NCBI RefSeq assembly: GCF_037893015.1
Contig: NC_133665.1
Location: 37,568,246 to 37,632,245, forward strand
Direction: 5' to 3'
From: Macrotis lagotis
Taxonomy: Eukaryota > Chordata > Mammalia > Peramelemorphia > Peramelidae
Length of the DNA stretch: 64,000 nt
How positions within the stretch are numbered: the first letter of the stretch is position 1; every line of letters begins with the position of its first letter. Under the pieces are notes generated by a model. The model was not told the DNA's origin, made no database searches, and worked only from the letters and a program-made list of their open reading frames with translations. Below, piece by piece: positions 53,690 to 64,000 of the stretch. The position numbers were made by a program, and so were the translations under genes.

Positions 53690-56600
53690 TTGCTGGATTA
53701 AAAGGGTGTACACATTTTTGTTGCCCTTTTGGCATAATTCCAAATTGCTCTCCAGAAAGGTTGAATGAGTTCACAGCTCCACCAACAACGTATTAGGGTC
53801 CCTGATTTCCGACATCTCTTCCTACATTGATCATTGTCCTTTCTGGTCACATTGGTCAGTCTGAGAGGTGTGAGGTGGTATCTCAGAGATGCTTTAATTT
53901 GCATTTCTCTGATAAGTAATTATTTGGAGCAATTTTTCATATGACTGGATTACTTTGATTTACTCAGCTGTAAATTGCCTTTGCATATCCTTTGACCATT
54001 TGTCAATTGGGGAATGTCTTGTTTTTTTGAAAATTTGATTCAGTTCTCTGTATATTTTAGAAATGAGTCCTTTGTCAGAAATACTAGTTGTAAAAATTGT
54101 TTCCCAATTTACTACATTTCTTTTGATCTTGGTTATAGTGGTTTTGTCTGTGCAAAAGTGTTTTAATTTAATGTAATAAAAATTATCTAGTTTGTTTTTA
54201 ATGATATTCTCCATCTCTCCCTTGGTCATAAACTGCTTCCCTTTCCATAGATCTGACAGTTAAACTACTCTTTGATCTTCTAGTTTGCCTATAATATTGT
54301 TTTTTATGTCAAAATCCTGTATCAGTTTGGATCTTATCTTGGTATTGGATGTGAGGTGTTGGACTAATCTAAGTTTCTTCCATACCAACTCCCAATTTTC
54401 CCAACAGTTTTTATTGAATAGAGAGTTTTTGTCCCAATAGCTGGACTCTTTGAGTTTATCAAACAGCAGATTACTATAATCATTTCCTGCTGTTGCACCT
54501 AGTCTATTCCACTGATCTATAACTCTATTTCTTAGCCAATACCAGACAGTTTTGATGACTGATGCTTTATAATACAATTTTAGATCTTGTAAGGCTAAAC
54601 CACCTTCTTTTGCACTTTTTATTGAATCCCTGGAAATTCTTGACATTTTATTTCTCGATATGAATTTACTTACAACTTTTTCTAACTCATTAAAGTAATT
54701 TTTTTGGAATTTTGATTGGTAGGACACTAAACAATTTAGTTTTGGTAAAATTGTCACTTTTATTATATTAGCTCAGCCTACCTATGAGCAGTTGATGTTT
54801 GTCGAGTTATTTAAATCTGATTTTATTTGTGTGAGAAGTGTTTTGTAATTGTTTTCAAAAAGTTTTTGAGTCTGCCTTGGCAGGTAGACTCCCAGGTATT
54901 TTATTTTGTCTGAGGTTACTTTGAATGGGATTTCTCTTTCTAACTCTTTCTGCTTTTCTCTAACTATCTTGCTAGTCATATATAGAAATGTTGAAGATTT
55001 ATGAGGGTTTATTTTATATCCTGCTACTTTTCAAAAGTTGCTAATTATTTCTGGTACCTTTTAGATGACTTTTTGGGATTCTCTAGCTATACCATCATGT
55101 CATCTGCAAAGAGTGAGAGTTTTGTCTCTTCCTTCCCTATTCTTTTTTTTTAGGTTTTTTTCGCAAGGCAAATGGGGTTAAGTGGCTTGCCCAAGGCCAC
55201 ACAGCTAGGTAATTATTAAGTGTATGAGACCGGATTTGAACCCAGATACTCCTGACTCCAAGGCCAGTGCTTTATCCACTACGCCACCTAGCTGCCCCAA
55301 TCTTCCTTCCCTATTCTAATTCCTTCAATTTCTTTTTCTTCTCTTATTACTGAGGCTAACATTTCTAATATGATACTAATGGTGGTGGTGATAATGGACA
55401 CTCTTGTTTCATCCCTGATCTGATTGGGAATGACTCATTGCATATAATGCTTGTGGATCATTTCAGATAGATACTGCTTATTATTCTAAGGACAAACTAT
55501 TTATTCCTACACTCTCTAGTGTTTTTATTAGGAATGAGTTCTGTATTTTGTCAAAAGCTTTTTCAGTATCTATTGATATGATCATATGATTTCTCATAGG
55601 TATGTTATTGATATAATAAATTATACTAAGTTTTTCTAATATTGAACCAACCCTGTATTCCTGGGATAAATCCTACTGGTTCATAATGTATATCCTAGTG
55701 ATAACTTGCTGTAATCATTTTGCTAAGATTTTATTTAACATTTTTGCATCTATATTCATCAGGGAGATAGGTCTATAATTTTCTTTCTCTGTTTTAATTC
55801 TTCCTTGCTTAGGTATCAGCACCATATTAGTATCATAGAAAGAGGTAGAATTCCATCTTCACCTATTTTTCCAAAGAGTTAATATAGAATTGGACCCAAT
55901 TTTTCCTTAAATGTTTGATAGTATTCACTTGTGAATCCATCTGGCCCTGGAGATGTTTTTCTTAGGAAGTTCAATAATGGCTTGTTGAATTTCTTTTTCT
56001 GAGATAGGGTGATTAGCTTTTTAATTTCCTCTTCATTTAATCTTGGCAACCTATATTTTTTGCAAATATTCATCAATTTCATTTAGATTGTCAAATTTAT
56101 TGTCATATAGTTTGATAAATTAATTCCAAATTATTATTTTAATTTCTTCCTCATTGGTGGTGAGTTCATTTTTTTCATTTATAATACTAGCAATTTTGTT
56201 TTCTTCTTTCTTTTTTTTAATCAAATTCATAAGAAGTTTATCATTTTTATTGTTTTTTTCATAAAACTAGTTCTTGGTTTTATTTATTAGTTCAATAGTT
56301 TTCTTGCTTTCAATTTCATTATTTTCTCCTTTAATTTTTAGAATTTCTAATTTGGTATTTAATTGGGGGGTGGTTAATTTGTTCTTTCTCTAATTTTTTT
56401 AGTTGCATATTTAGTTCATTGATTTCTTCTTTCTCTAGTCTATTCATGTAAGCATTTAAAGATATAATATATCCCCTGACAGCTGCCTTGAGTGTATCCC
56501 ATAGGTTTTGGTGTGTTGTTTCATTATTGTCATTATCTAGAATAAAATAACTAATTCTTTCTTTACTTTATTGTTTGATCCACTCATTCTTTAAAATGCT

Positions 56601-57349
56601 TAATTTCCAATTAGTTCTGGTCTATATCTCCCTGGCCTAGTATTGCACATGATTTTTATTGCATTATAATCTGAGAGAGATGTATACACTATTCTGCCTT
56701 TCTGCAATTGATCATTAGGTTTTTATGTCCTAGTACATGGTCAGTTTTTGTGTAAGTGCCATGTACTGCAGAAAAAAAGTATATTCCTTTCTATCCCCAT
56801 TTAATTTCCTCATAAATCTGTCATATCAAAGATTTCTAAGAATCTATTTATCTCCTTAACTTCTTTCTTGTTTATTTTATGATTAGATTTATATAAATTT
56901 GAGAGCAGGAGGTTGAGGTCTCTCACTAGTAGAATTTTGCTGTCTATGTGTTCCTGTAGCTCTTTCAACTTCTCCTCTAAGAATTTGGATGTTGTACCTT
57001 TGGGTGCATACATATTTAGTATTGAAATTACTTTATTGTCTATGGTACCTTTTAGGAGGATATAGTTTCCTTCTTTATCTCTTTTAATTCTATCTGTTTC
57101 TGAAGCTGCTTTGTCTGAGATAAGGATTGCTACCCCTGCTTTTTTCACTTCAGCTGAAGCAAAATATATTTTGCTCCAACCTTTTACCTTTACTCTATAT
57201 GTAATCTCTCTGCTTCAAATGAGCTTCTTGTAAGCAGCATATTGTAGAATTCTGGTTTTTAATCCACTCTGCTATCTGCTTAGTTTTAAGGGACAGCTCA
57301 TCCTATTCACATTCAAAGTTATAATTGCTAACTCTTTATTGCCCTCCAT
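53690..57349 (-). pseudogene. L1 ORF2 (endonuclease and reverse transcriptase), decayed
   Basis: The likely start is ATG at 57349. Endonuclease: IITLNVNRMSC (57330-57298) and CCLQEAH (about 57242-57222, catalytic Glu), then an open part 57148-56810 with VISILNMYAPKG and [26 protein letters not shown] (about 55950-55905) and the catalytic FADD at 55110-55099. C-terminal part: 54979-54782, 54757-54260 (165 codons, the longest open piece in the window), 54229-53960, and a GTLIRCWWSCELIQPFW segment at about 53790-53740. Expected length is about 1,250 codons; all parts are in order but in several frames. Confidence 0.9.
55127..55318 (-). mobile_element. Young tRNA-derived SINE inside L1 ORF2
   Basis: Body 55144-55301, minus strand: AGGCAAATGGGGTTAAGTGG, CTTGCCCAAGGCCACACAGC, GAGACCGGATTTGAACCCAG and head TACGCCACCTAGCTGCCCC. 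Perfect 17-bp target duplication TCTTCCTTCCCTATTCT at 55127-55143 and 55302-55318. It keeps CpG sites (TTCGCAAGG, ACCGGATTT, TACGCCACC), so it is among the youngest insertions here. It lies about 17 bp before the FADD codons in L1 sense. Confidence 0.96.
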
Positions 57350-57959
57350 GCTATCTTCCTTCTGTTTGTATTTTTCCCCTTTTCCCCCTTTTTTCCCTTT
57401 ATCCATATTCCCCAGTGTTTTGTTTCTAAATATCACCACCTTCAGTGTGTTTGCCTTCTTATATCAACCTCCCTCCCCTTTCTTTCCCCTTTCCCTTTTC
57501 CCCTTCTTCCCTTCCTTCTGTTAATTCCCTTTTTTCTCCCCCTCCCTGCCCCCCTCCCCTTTTCCACTGTTAATACTTGAAAGGTAAGATGAGTTACTTA
57601 ACTAAGTGTGCCTAAGTTAACTTTAAGCCAAGTCTTATGAGATGAAGATTCAGGTGGTTTTCACCTCCTCCTTTCTTCCCCTCAATTACAATAGGTCTTT
57701 TGTACCTCTTGATGTAATGAGATTTGCCCCATTCAGTGTCCCTCCATCCTGCCTTCTCCTTATTTTCCCCCTTTTAAGGAGGAATTGTTTTTAAATCATT
57801 TGGTTTGAGTCACAGAAAAGTTATGAGTGTCCATCACTTCTGGCTATGTATAATTCTCTCTAATAGAGTTACAATTCTCAAGAGTTATGAGACTCTTTCT
57901 CCCAAGTGGGTATATAGCCAGTTTCATCTTATTGGATAGCAGTTGGTTTTTTTACCTTT

Positions 57960-58990
57960 TCATGTGTCTCTTGAGCCTCCTGTTTGATGTCCATATTTTC
58001 TATTTAGCTCTGGTCTTTTCATCATGAAATCTTGGAAATCCCCCATTTCATTAAATGTCCTTCTTTTTCCCCTGGAAGAGAAGGCTCAGTTTTTTGGGGG
58101 TAGTGGATTCTTGGCTGCATTCCAAGCTCCCTTGCTCATCAGAATATCTCATTCCAGGCCCTTCGATCCCTTAATGTTGATGCAGCCAGGTCCTGCATAA
58201 TCCTTACTGTATGTAGCTCCTTTTTATTTAATTTTTTTTTCTTTCTGGTTGCTTGTAGGATTTTTTTCTTCTATCTGATAGTTCTGGAATTTGGCCACAA
58301 CATTCCTTGGAGTTTTCATTTTAAGATCTCTTTCCCTCTGATTTCTTTGCCCTTTGATTCCATATCAGGGCAATTTTCCATCACTAAAACTTGTCCAGGA
58401 TTTTTTTCTCTTCAATGTTTTCAAGAAGGCCTATAATTCTTAGTTTCTCCCATCTTGTTCTGTTCTTGAGGTCAGTGGTTTTGCTGATGAGGTATTTTAC
58501 ATTTTCTTCTGACTTTTTGATCTTTTGGTTTTGTTTAACACAATCTTGTTTTCTCATGAAGTCATTAGTTTCCACTGATTCCATTCTTTTTTTAGAGAAG
58601 ATTTTTCTTGGTTTATCTTTTGCAACTCCTTTGCCAGTTGGTCAGTTCTATTTTTGAAGGAGTTTTTCTTTTGCCCAAGTGTAGTTTTGAGAGAATCATT
58701 TTCTTTTGGCATTTCCCCATTTGAAGATCTAAGAGAGTTATTACCATTTTTTATTTGTCCAATTGTATTTTCCAAGGATTTGTTTTCTTGTTGCAAGATG
58801 TTGATTTTCTCTTGCAACATGTTAATTTTCTCTTGAGTTTCTTTTTCCAATTTTTCCAATTGATTTTTAAACTTCTGGGCTTTCTGGGCTGGAGACCAAT
58901 TCATATTTTCCTCAGCAGTGCTAGATCTCTCTGGGTTAGAATCTGTCTCTCCATGGGTACCCCCCCCTTTCTCTCACCTTTTTCTTCTTT
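57960..58990 (-). pseudogene. L1 ORF1, decayed
   Basis: ORF1p is the coiled-coil RNA-binding chaperone of L1. The best-kept part is 58904-58554: a Lys/Glu/Gln coiled coil with heptads such as LEKETQEKINMLQEKINIL and several IGQ/LGQ-type pivots. A second frame (58584-58384) continues with KSEENVKYLISKTTDLKNR and the RRNNLRIIG-like turn (WEKLRIIGL). The C-terminal domain is readable in pieces to about 57960. A G-run at 58957-58965 (C on plus) and a lost base upstream break the N-terminus. Confidence 0.85.
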
Positions 58991-59638
58991 CTAGGACTTT
59001 ATCTTGGGTGGGGGGAGGGGTCTGGTTCTCAGAGATTTGCTTTTGAAGATTCTAGAGGCTTTGTTCACTTTGCTTAGTAATTCCCAGGGCCATCCATAGC
59101 AGGCACTGGTTGCTTTCTCTGGAGTGTTTGGGGTCCTCAGCAGCAGGGTCTGAGTTGACCTTGAACATTGGACTGGGCCCTGGGGGAGGGAGTTAATCTC
59201 TTTGTGTTTGAGTGAACTCTGTTGCCCTAAGGGGGGTGGTGATGGGGTTGTTTGTTGTTTGTTCTGGGCAAAGGGCTCTACTGAAAGTATAGAGCTCAGG
59301 TTCCAGGCCCAGCTGGTTGTTCTCCAGGCATGCTCTGAGACTCTGTGCTGGAAATCACCCTCCTGCAGCTCCTCTCCCCCCCGCCAAAGACTCCACAAAT
59401 AAAATTGGATCTCACATTTGACACCCTCTGAAGTCCCTATGGCTAAGGCTGGCCTTCTAGCTTCCTCCAATTGCTGTCCCTACGGTCCCCTGAGACAGAC
59501 CTTCTTGGTAGGTATTCTCCTAGTTTCTCTTTCTAGGTTTTGTTAATCGAATTTCTGTTAAGAGGTTTCTCTCATGTTGTTTTTGAGGGGAAAGAGGAGA
59601 ACTTATCACAGTGCCTATCTTCTCTCCACTCTAATATA
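58991..59638 (-). promoter_or_regulatory. L1 5'UTR (internal promoter region)
   Basis: GC-richer L1 5' end in reverse; the element start is near CCACTCT at 59632-59638. In this family the 5'UTR holds the internal promoter. Open frames inside it (58991-59470 minus, 59202-59402 plus) follow from its base composition and are not genes. Confidence 0.75.
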
Positions 59639-59819
59639 TAGTCATAATCAATCTTTTTTCTTCTATTATCAGTAAGCTTACAGTGAATAAGACATTGCCT
59701 AGGGAAGTCAGGGAAACTTTGACCTATTCTCACCTCCCCTGTCACCTTAAAAGGGGAATTTTTTTAGTTCTGTCATTTCATTAATGGAGGGAATCACTAA
59801 TAAGGAAACTCTCTCTACC

Positions 59820-60060
59820 ACTGTGAATTGACAATTGCTTTGAAAGTTTTTAGTCTAATATGGAAGTATGTTAACATGATTCTACATATATATAATCTTT
59901 ATCAGATTGGTTACTGCCATGGGGAAGAGAGAAGGAAGATAGACAGGTAGAAAAATGTGAAATTCAAAAGATTACAAAAAAGATGATTGTTAAAAACTAT
60001 CTTTGCATGTTATTTAAAAAGAAAAGAAAATTAATAAAAGAAAATAGAAAAGAAAAAAAG
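59820..60060 (+). mobile_element. 5'-truncated L1 3' end
   Basis: TATAATCTTTATCAGATTGG, TTACTGCCATGGGGAAGAG, GAAATTCAAAAGATTACAAA and GTTAAAAACTATCTTTGCAT, then an A-rich tail (to about 60060). This is the typical L1 3'UTR end on the plus strand. Confidence 0.75.
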
Positions 60061-60064
60061 ATTT

Positions 60065-60200
60065 TAGTCTTAGAGAGTTGTCAAGAGTATTGTGAGTTGA
60101 AGAAATTTGTTCAAGGTCACAAAGTGCCAAAGGCAGGTCTTGAAATCTAATCTTTCTGACTCTGAGTCTGGCTCTATATCCACTATGTTGTACTGCCTTT
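60065..60200 (-). mobile_element. MIR-type SINE, minus strand
   Basis: GAAATTTGTTCAAGGTCACA, GCCAAAGGCAGGTCTTGAAA and GGCTCTATATCCACTATGTT in reverse MIR order. Confidence 0.75.
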
Positions 60201-60340
60201 CAAATAAATACATAAAGATTATTATTACAAATTGCATCTCTCATCAAAACTCTCACATGTCTTTGCAAGTATTCCAAATTTCAGCAATGTCCTTGGAATA
60301 TACAAGCACTTAATAAATTATCTATCTATTTCTCTATCTA

Positions 60341-60618
60341 TGTCTCTGGGTTAAGGGCACCACCATGCTTAAAGTCACTCAGATTTCCAATCTTGGTATC
60401 ATCCGCAATTCTTCACTCTCACTCAATCTGTGTGTAACAAATATTATTAAAATGTTGTTAAAACTATTAAAACTATCTGTAAAATTATCTCTCACAACTA
60501 TCCTTTTTTCTCCATTCCACAAGATGTTCTCCTAATTCACACTCTTATTACTTCTCACCTAGACTTCCTATTTGGTCTCCCGGTCTCTACCCATCCAATC
60601 CATCCTCCAAACACCCAC

Positions 60619-60666
<48 letters not shown>

Positions 60667-61105
60667 TCAATAAACAACTCCAATGACTATTACCCCTAGA
60701 ATTAAATATAAAAATTTAGAGTTTGTCATAATCTGCTCCCTTACTATTTTCCCAATTTTTTTACATATTACTTCCTAACATAGACTGTTTGGATGTTACA
60801 ATTCCTCACCTTTGACAGTCAAACACTATACCTGAATGTTCTTCTTCTGGGGCTCCTTCTCTTCAAATCCCTGGTTTCCATCAAGAAGCAACTCCACCCC
60901 CTAAAAGAAACCTTTTCTCATCCTTCCTCCCCAATCAACGTACCTTTCAAGGTTAACTTGCAACTGCTTTGTATGTGTTCTGTGTATGTGCCTGTTGCCT
61001 TCCCCTTAAAACATGGACATCCAACCTTTTAGCTCTTCTGAACCTCATTGCCCAATAAAAACTTGTCAAGGGCAGCATATAGAATTTAATATTTATTTAT
61101 GACTA
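60341..61105 (+). mobile_element. L2 LINE 3' region
   Basis: Ordered L2 landmarks: GGGCACCACCATGCTTAAAG, AATCTTGGTATCATCCGCAA, TTCTTCACTCTCACTCAATC, CTTATTACTTCTCACCTAGA, CCAATCCATCCTCCAAACAC, a CA repeat, GAATGTTCTTCTTCTGGGGC, CATCAAGAAGCAACTCCACC and AACTGCTTTGTATGTGTTCT. This is the end of the L2 ORF plus its 3'UTR. The frame is broken. Confidence 0.82.
60622..60664. repeat. (CA)n microsatellite
   Basis: About 21 AC units, inside the L2 fragment. Confidence 0.96.
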
Positions 61106-61204
61106 CATTGTAACCTATATTACCAATGAATATGATAATAAAATGTAATAATGCTACATGAATGGGCTTTGAAACCATATGCGGGCTGCAGGTTATTTGT
61201 TGTA

Positions 61205-61332
61205 CACACCTATCTTGAAATATAAGCCTCTATGAGGTCAAGGGACTGTTTAATTTTTGTTACTCTATCCATAATGTTTAGTAAGATGCTTCACTCTATA
61301 ATAAGTACTCATTGACTGATTGATTGATTTCC
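61205..61332 (+). mobile_element. L2-type 3' end fragment
   Basis: ATATAAGCCTCTATGAGGTC, AAGGGACTGTTTAATTTTTG and AGTACTCATTGACTGATTGA give the L2/MIR3 terminus in order. Confidence 0.7.
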
Positions 61333-62240
61333 TGAACTGTTTCTCATCTGTAAAAAGAAAATGATAATACTTATTTCCAGGGATGTGTTAGCAAATGCTT
61401 AACAAGCAGCTCTCTTTAAAAATGCATCCATGACACATTTTAAATTTAACCTCTTTATTAACATTTTTCCATCATCTAAAGTCTAAACAATTAACAAAAC
61501 AATAAATTATACTACATTTTTGGACCACTTGTAAATTACCAAGGTGTGAATGCACTCAATGAAAATTTAACAATCAGCTCAGGTGAGCTAAAAAAAGCTT
61601 ATTCCAGTACTCTATTACTTATTCCTAATTATAGTAACTATTTTTCACAAAATAATTTTAAGATTTGTGAAGTTCTTTGATGTGCATTTTCTTGTTTGAT
61701 CCTATGCCTCCTCTTCAGGAGAAAAAGAACAATTTGAAATAGCTTTGGGGTATTCAAAGGAAAGTCACTATATAAATTTGTGCTATTACTGTCATTATTG
61801 TTTTTATTATTCAAAACAAAAAAGTAGTTTTCTCTGCCTGAAATATATTCTTTCTGCTCTAAGGCATTTATACCTTGTATAAATGTCACCCTCCTATGCA
61901 GACCATAGTTTGAAGGTTGCTACCCTGGACAGCAAACAGATCCCTTTAGCTTTTGTGCATTAGGATTAGTAAAAGGTAAAGTAAACATTGCTTTTTAGCT
62001 TTGTTGTCAACAAAATGAATAAAGTACTCAGATAGCCCACTGACTATCAAAATAGCAATTATCTGATAAAAGTTCACTGATAAACAGGTCTTAAGAAAGG
62101 ATACACATGAAATTACCTGCCAACCAAATTTGCTGTGGCTAATTATATTTGTCATCATCTATGACCTTCTACAGGAATCCTTTCCCACCCCACTTAATTC
62201 TAATGACTTCTTTTTTTCTTTTTCTGAATATAACTTTCTT
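61333..62240. other. Intergenic with MIR/L2 debris
   Basis: 61740-61815 has a MIR-like 3' end (TCACTATATAAATTTGTGCT then ATTA repeats). 61825-61900 resembles an L2 scrap (CTCTGCCTGAAATATATTCT). 61871-61896 is duplicated exactly at 63699-63724. No gene. Confidence 0.5.
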
Positions 62241-62244
62241 TGTA

Positions 62245-62392
62245 GATAATTACTTGCATGTTGTCTCCCACTTTAGATCTGAAACTCCTTGAGGACAGTA
62301 ACTATCTTGTGTCTTTTCTGAAATCCAATAAATTAAGCAGAGTGCCTAATATATAGAAGGCAGGTAATAAATGTTTATTTATTGATTATTAA
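62245..62392 (+). mobile_element. L2-type 3' end fragment
   Basis: TTGTCTCCCACTTTAGATCT, GAAACTCCTTGAGGACAGTA, AGAGTGCCTAATATATAGAA and GGTAATAAATGTTTATTTAT in order. Confidence 0.78.
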
Positions 62393-62709
62393 AGAAATAC
62401 ATTAAGTAGTCAAAACTGCAATGTACAGGGTTGGCCAGGGAAGTAATTAAGGCATTACGGACCTGAATGCCAATGATATTTGTTACCAACTTCACTACTG
62501 ACCTATTCTGATATTGATGCCTATCTCTGAAACATTTTACAAAGAGAACTCTTTTTATCTTTATATGGGGCTGGCATGATGCTCTTTATGTGATTGGCAC
62601 AATTATACCAAATCTGGTCCAAATGAGAAACAACATTTTATGAGAGGAAAAAAGGAGTGGATCTGGTCATGTTCCTATCTATTCGTAGGCTTGTTGACAG
62701 ATAAAGGTG
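62393..62709. other. Intergenic, nothing recognised
   Basis: No gene or named repeat. Confidence 0.5.
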
Positions 62710-62815
62710 GTATTGAGAGAATGTGATTTATAGCACTAGCCTTAGAGACAGGAAAACCAATGTTCAAATCCTCCTCTGATACTTAATAAGCAAGTGAATA
62801 TAAGCAAGTCACTTA
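62710..62815 (+). mobile_element. MIR SINE 5' half
   Basis: TTTATAGCACTAGCCTTAGA, ACCAATGTTCAAATCCTCCT and AAGCAAGTCACTTAATAAA give the MIR head to core. Its 3' half may be the piece at 63120-63200 (CTTAGTTTCCTTGTCTACAA, AGTGGGACTCTACTATCTTA), with the LINE fragment lying between them. Confidence 0.65.
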
Positions 62816-63118
62816 ATAAAAGAGAGACATGCTGGGAGCTGAGGATACAAAAATAAACTATAAAGCAGCCACTGATCTCAGGGAGCTTGAATTCTACTGG
62901 GAAGGATACAATACATAAAGACACAGACAATTATTGGAGAAGGAAAAAAAGACACTAACAACTCAAGGGATCAGAAAGATTTCCCTGCATGTGATATATG
63001 AGTTGAGATTTGAAAAAAGTAAAATATTCTAAAAGATCTTAGGTACCTTTCTGTGTTCCAAGCCTTAGACACAGCTTGGGCAAAGATATGCCATAGAAAA
63101 TAGAATTTTCAAGGAACA
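62816..63118 (+). mobile_element. Ancient LINE 3'-region fragment
   Basis: GCTGAGGATACAAAAATAAA, CAGGGAGCTTGAATTCTACT, ATGAGTTGAGATTTGAAAAA and CAGCTTGGGCAAAGATATGC repeat the order of the old LINE at 19395 and 34750. Confidence 0.55.
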
Positions 63119-63200
63119 ACAACCTAAACTTTCCAAGCCTTAGTTTCCTTGTCTACAAAGTGGGACTCTACTATCTTATCTAATTCTTGGGTTATGAGAA

Positions 63201-64000
63201 ATACAATAGTATGCAAAAAAGTTTTACCATGATATGGAAATAGGTCTTAGTACTAATAATGAATCTCACAAAGTGGAAGGCAGCATTTGAATTCATACCA
63301 TATAGTTCTGTTGGTTGGAAGTAATTACCATGTTTTACATAATTATAACTTCTAATAATGATAATTATGCAAACAACTACTTCAGAGGATTCATTATTTG
63401 TAATAATTGAGACAGCTATTACCATTTAAGTAATTTTAAATAATTCTATAACCAAAGAAAATTGTTAGGTTAGACTTCTTTTTTGCCATTGAGAATCTCA
63501 TCAATGCAGTATTGGGGGTATTCTTGTTTTAAAACTGAAGAATTTTAACTACAAAACTAAAGACAAGAAACAACTGATCAGCAAATAATTCAGCTATGAA
63601 AGCTAGAGCCCATTCTGGGTCAGACTTCGAAGACAGATGTGCTTACTTTGCTGGATAACCACCAATAAATAATCTTTTTGGTAATGTACAGAAATGATTA
63701 CCTTGTATAAATGTCACCCTCCTAGATTTGTACAGGACAAAGGGGGAGATTCATTAATAAGGAAAAATTAGACTCCAAGGGCAACCCAATAGAGAGAGAT
63801 AAATGAGATATGAACATTGCCCAATCTATTGTATACCATTTACCCAAAAAAAGCATTCTCGATTTTAAAAATATAATACCCTATTCATTTTTTATTTTAC
63901 AAAATGCACCAAAGCATACTTCAGATCTATTCCCATGTAGCTAAAAAGAAAAATAGAAGATGCATTGAAAAGTGATGATAATATTACTGTGCTTTGCTTC
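63201..64000. other. Intergenic, nothing recognised
   Basis: AT-rich end of the window with no gene or repeat that I can name, apart from the 26-bp copy at 63699-63724. Confidence 0.5.

Larger units (their letters stand above)
53033..59638 (-). mobile_element. Near full-length L1, minus strand, decayed
   Basis: A 6.6-kb L1 in reverse: 5'UTR 59638-59000, ORF1 about 58990-57960, a purine-rich spacer (pyrimidine-rich on the plus strand), ORF2 57349 to about 53700, and a 3'UTR ending at the T-run near 53040. ORF1 and ORF2 are broken by frameshifts and stops, and a SINE splits ORF2 at 55144-55301. It cannot transpose. I found no clear target-site duplication. Confidence 0.93.

Noticed and set aside
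54260..54757. 165-codon open frame, longest in the window
   Set aside because: It is the C-terminal part of L1 ORF2 on the minus strand, not a separate gene.
58991..59470. 159-codon minus-strand open frame
   Set aside because: It falls in the GC-rich L1 5'UTR; the composition explains the lack of stops.
1..64000. CRISPR arrays, bacterial operons, prophage or plasmid features
   Set aside because: None present; the repeat content is vertebrate nuclear DNA.
1..64000. Intact tRNA, 5S, U6, Y or 7SK RNA genes
   Set aside because: Scanned by eye for their conserved blocks; only SINE tRNA-like heads and the broken 7SL copy were found.

Overview
The window looks like gene-poor nuclear DNA from a mammal, most likely an Australian marsupial. 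I found no intact protein-coding gene, no exon chain and no CRISPR array. The evidence for a marsupial is the repeat set: many copies of a tRNA-headed SINE (GCAGCTAGGTGG head, GGCCTTGGGCAAGCCACTTAACCCC middle), an L1 family with AT-rich ORFs, ORF1-only 'half-L1' (HAL1-type) elements, and a dense background of old MIR/THER, L2 and CR1/L3 fragments. The SINE end reading like CATTTGCCTTGCAAAAA suggests a dasyurid-like lineage; that is from memory of the families and is only moderately secure.

Layout. 1-395 is the 3' end of an APE-type LINE that codes for a C-terminal zinc-finger motif. 400-12200 is AT-rich intergenic DNA with scattered SINE, MIR, L2, CR1/L3 and one short L1 tail (4991-5293, with a perfect 15-bp target-site duplication). 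12218-14812 is a HAL1-type element. 15000-17000 is unusually repeat-poor, with a degenerate minisatellite and a candidate conserved element. 18100-19130 holds microsatellites, a SINE and a retroposed 7SL RNA pseudogene. 21640-30046 is a rearranged L1 complex with an inverted ORF1 block and at least five SINE insertions. 32059-34715 is a second HAL1-type element carrying a GC-rich SINE. 36730-37800 is repeat-poor and may hold a regulatory element. 39752-41905 is a processed pseudogene of YWHAZ (14-3-3 zeta) with 5' and 3' UTRs, poly(A) and target-site duplications. 43740-44280 and 51400-52030 look like two copies of one repeat family I cannot name. 48060-50290 is an internally deleted copy of the same LINE family as at 1-395, in reverse. 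53033-59638 is a near full-length but decayed L1 on the minus strand, split by a young SINE next to its reverse-transcriptase FADD motif. 60341-61105 is a fairly complete L2 3' region. The rest is AT-rich DNA with MIR-type debris.

How the parts work together: almost everything recognisable is retrotransposition product. L1 supplies the machinery; the HAL1-type elements, the SINEs, the 7SL copy and the YWHAZ copy carry the marks expected of L1-driven insertion (A-tails, target-site duplications). One SINE (8612-8830) instead carries an RTE-like tail. I did not find an undescribed biological system; the best leads are the unnamed repeat pair, the candidate conserved elements, the L1 inversion, and a 26-bp exact duplication near the right end.
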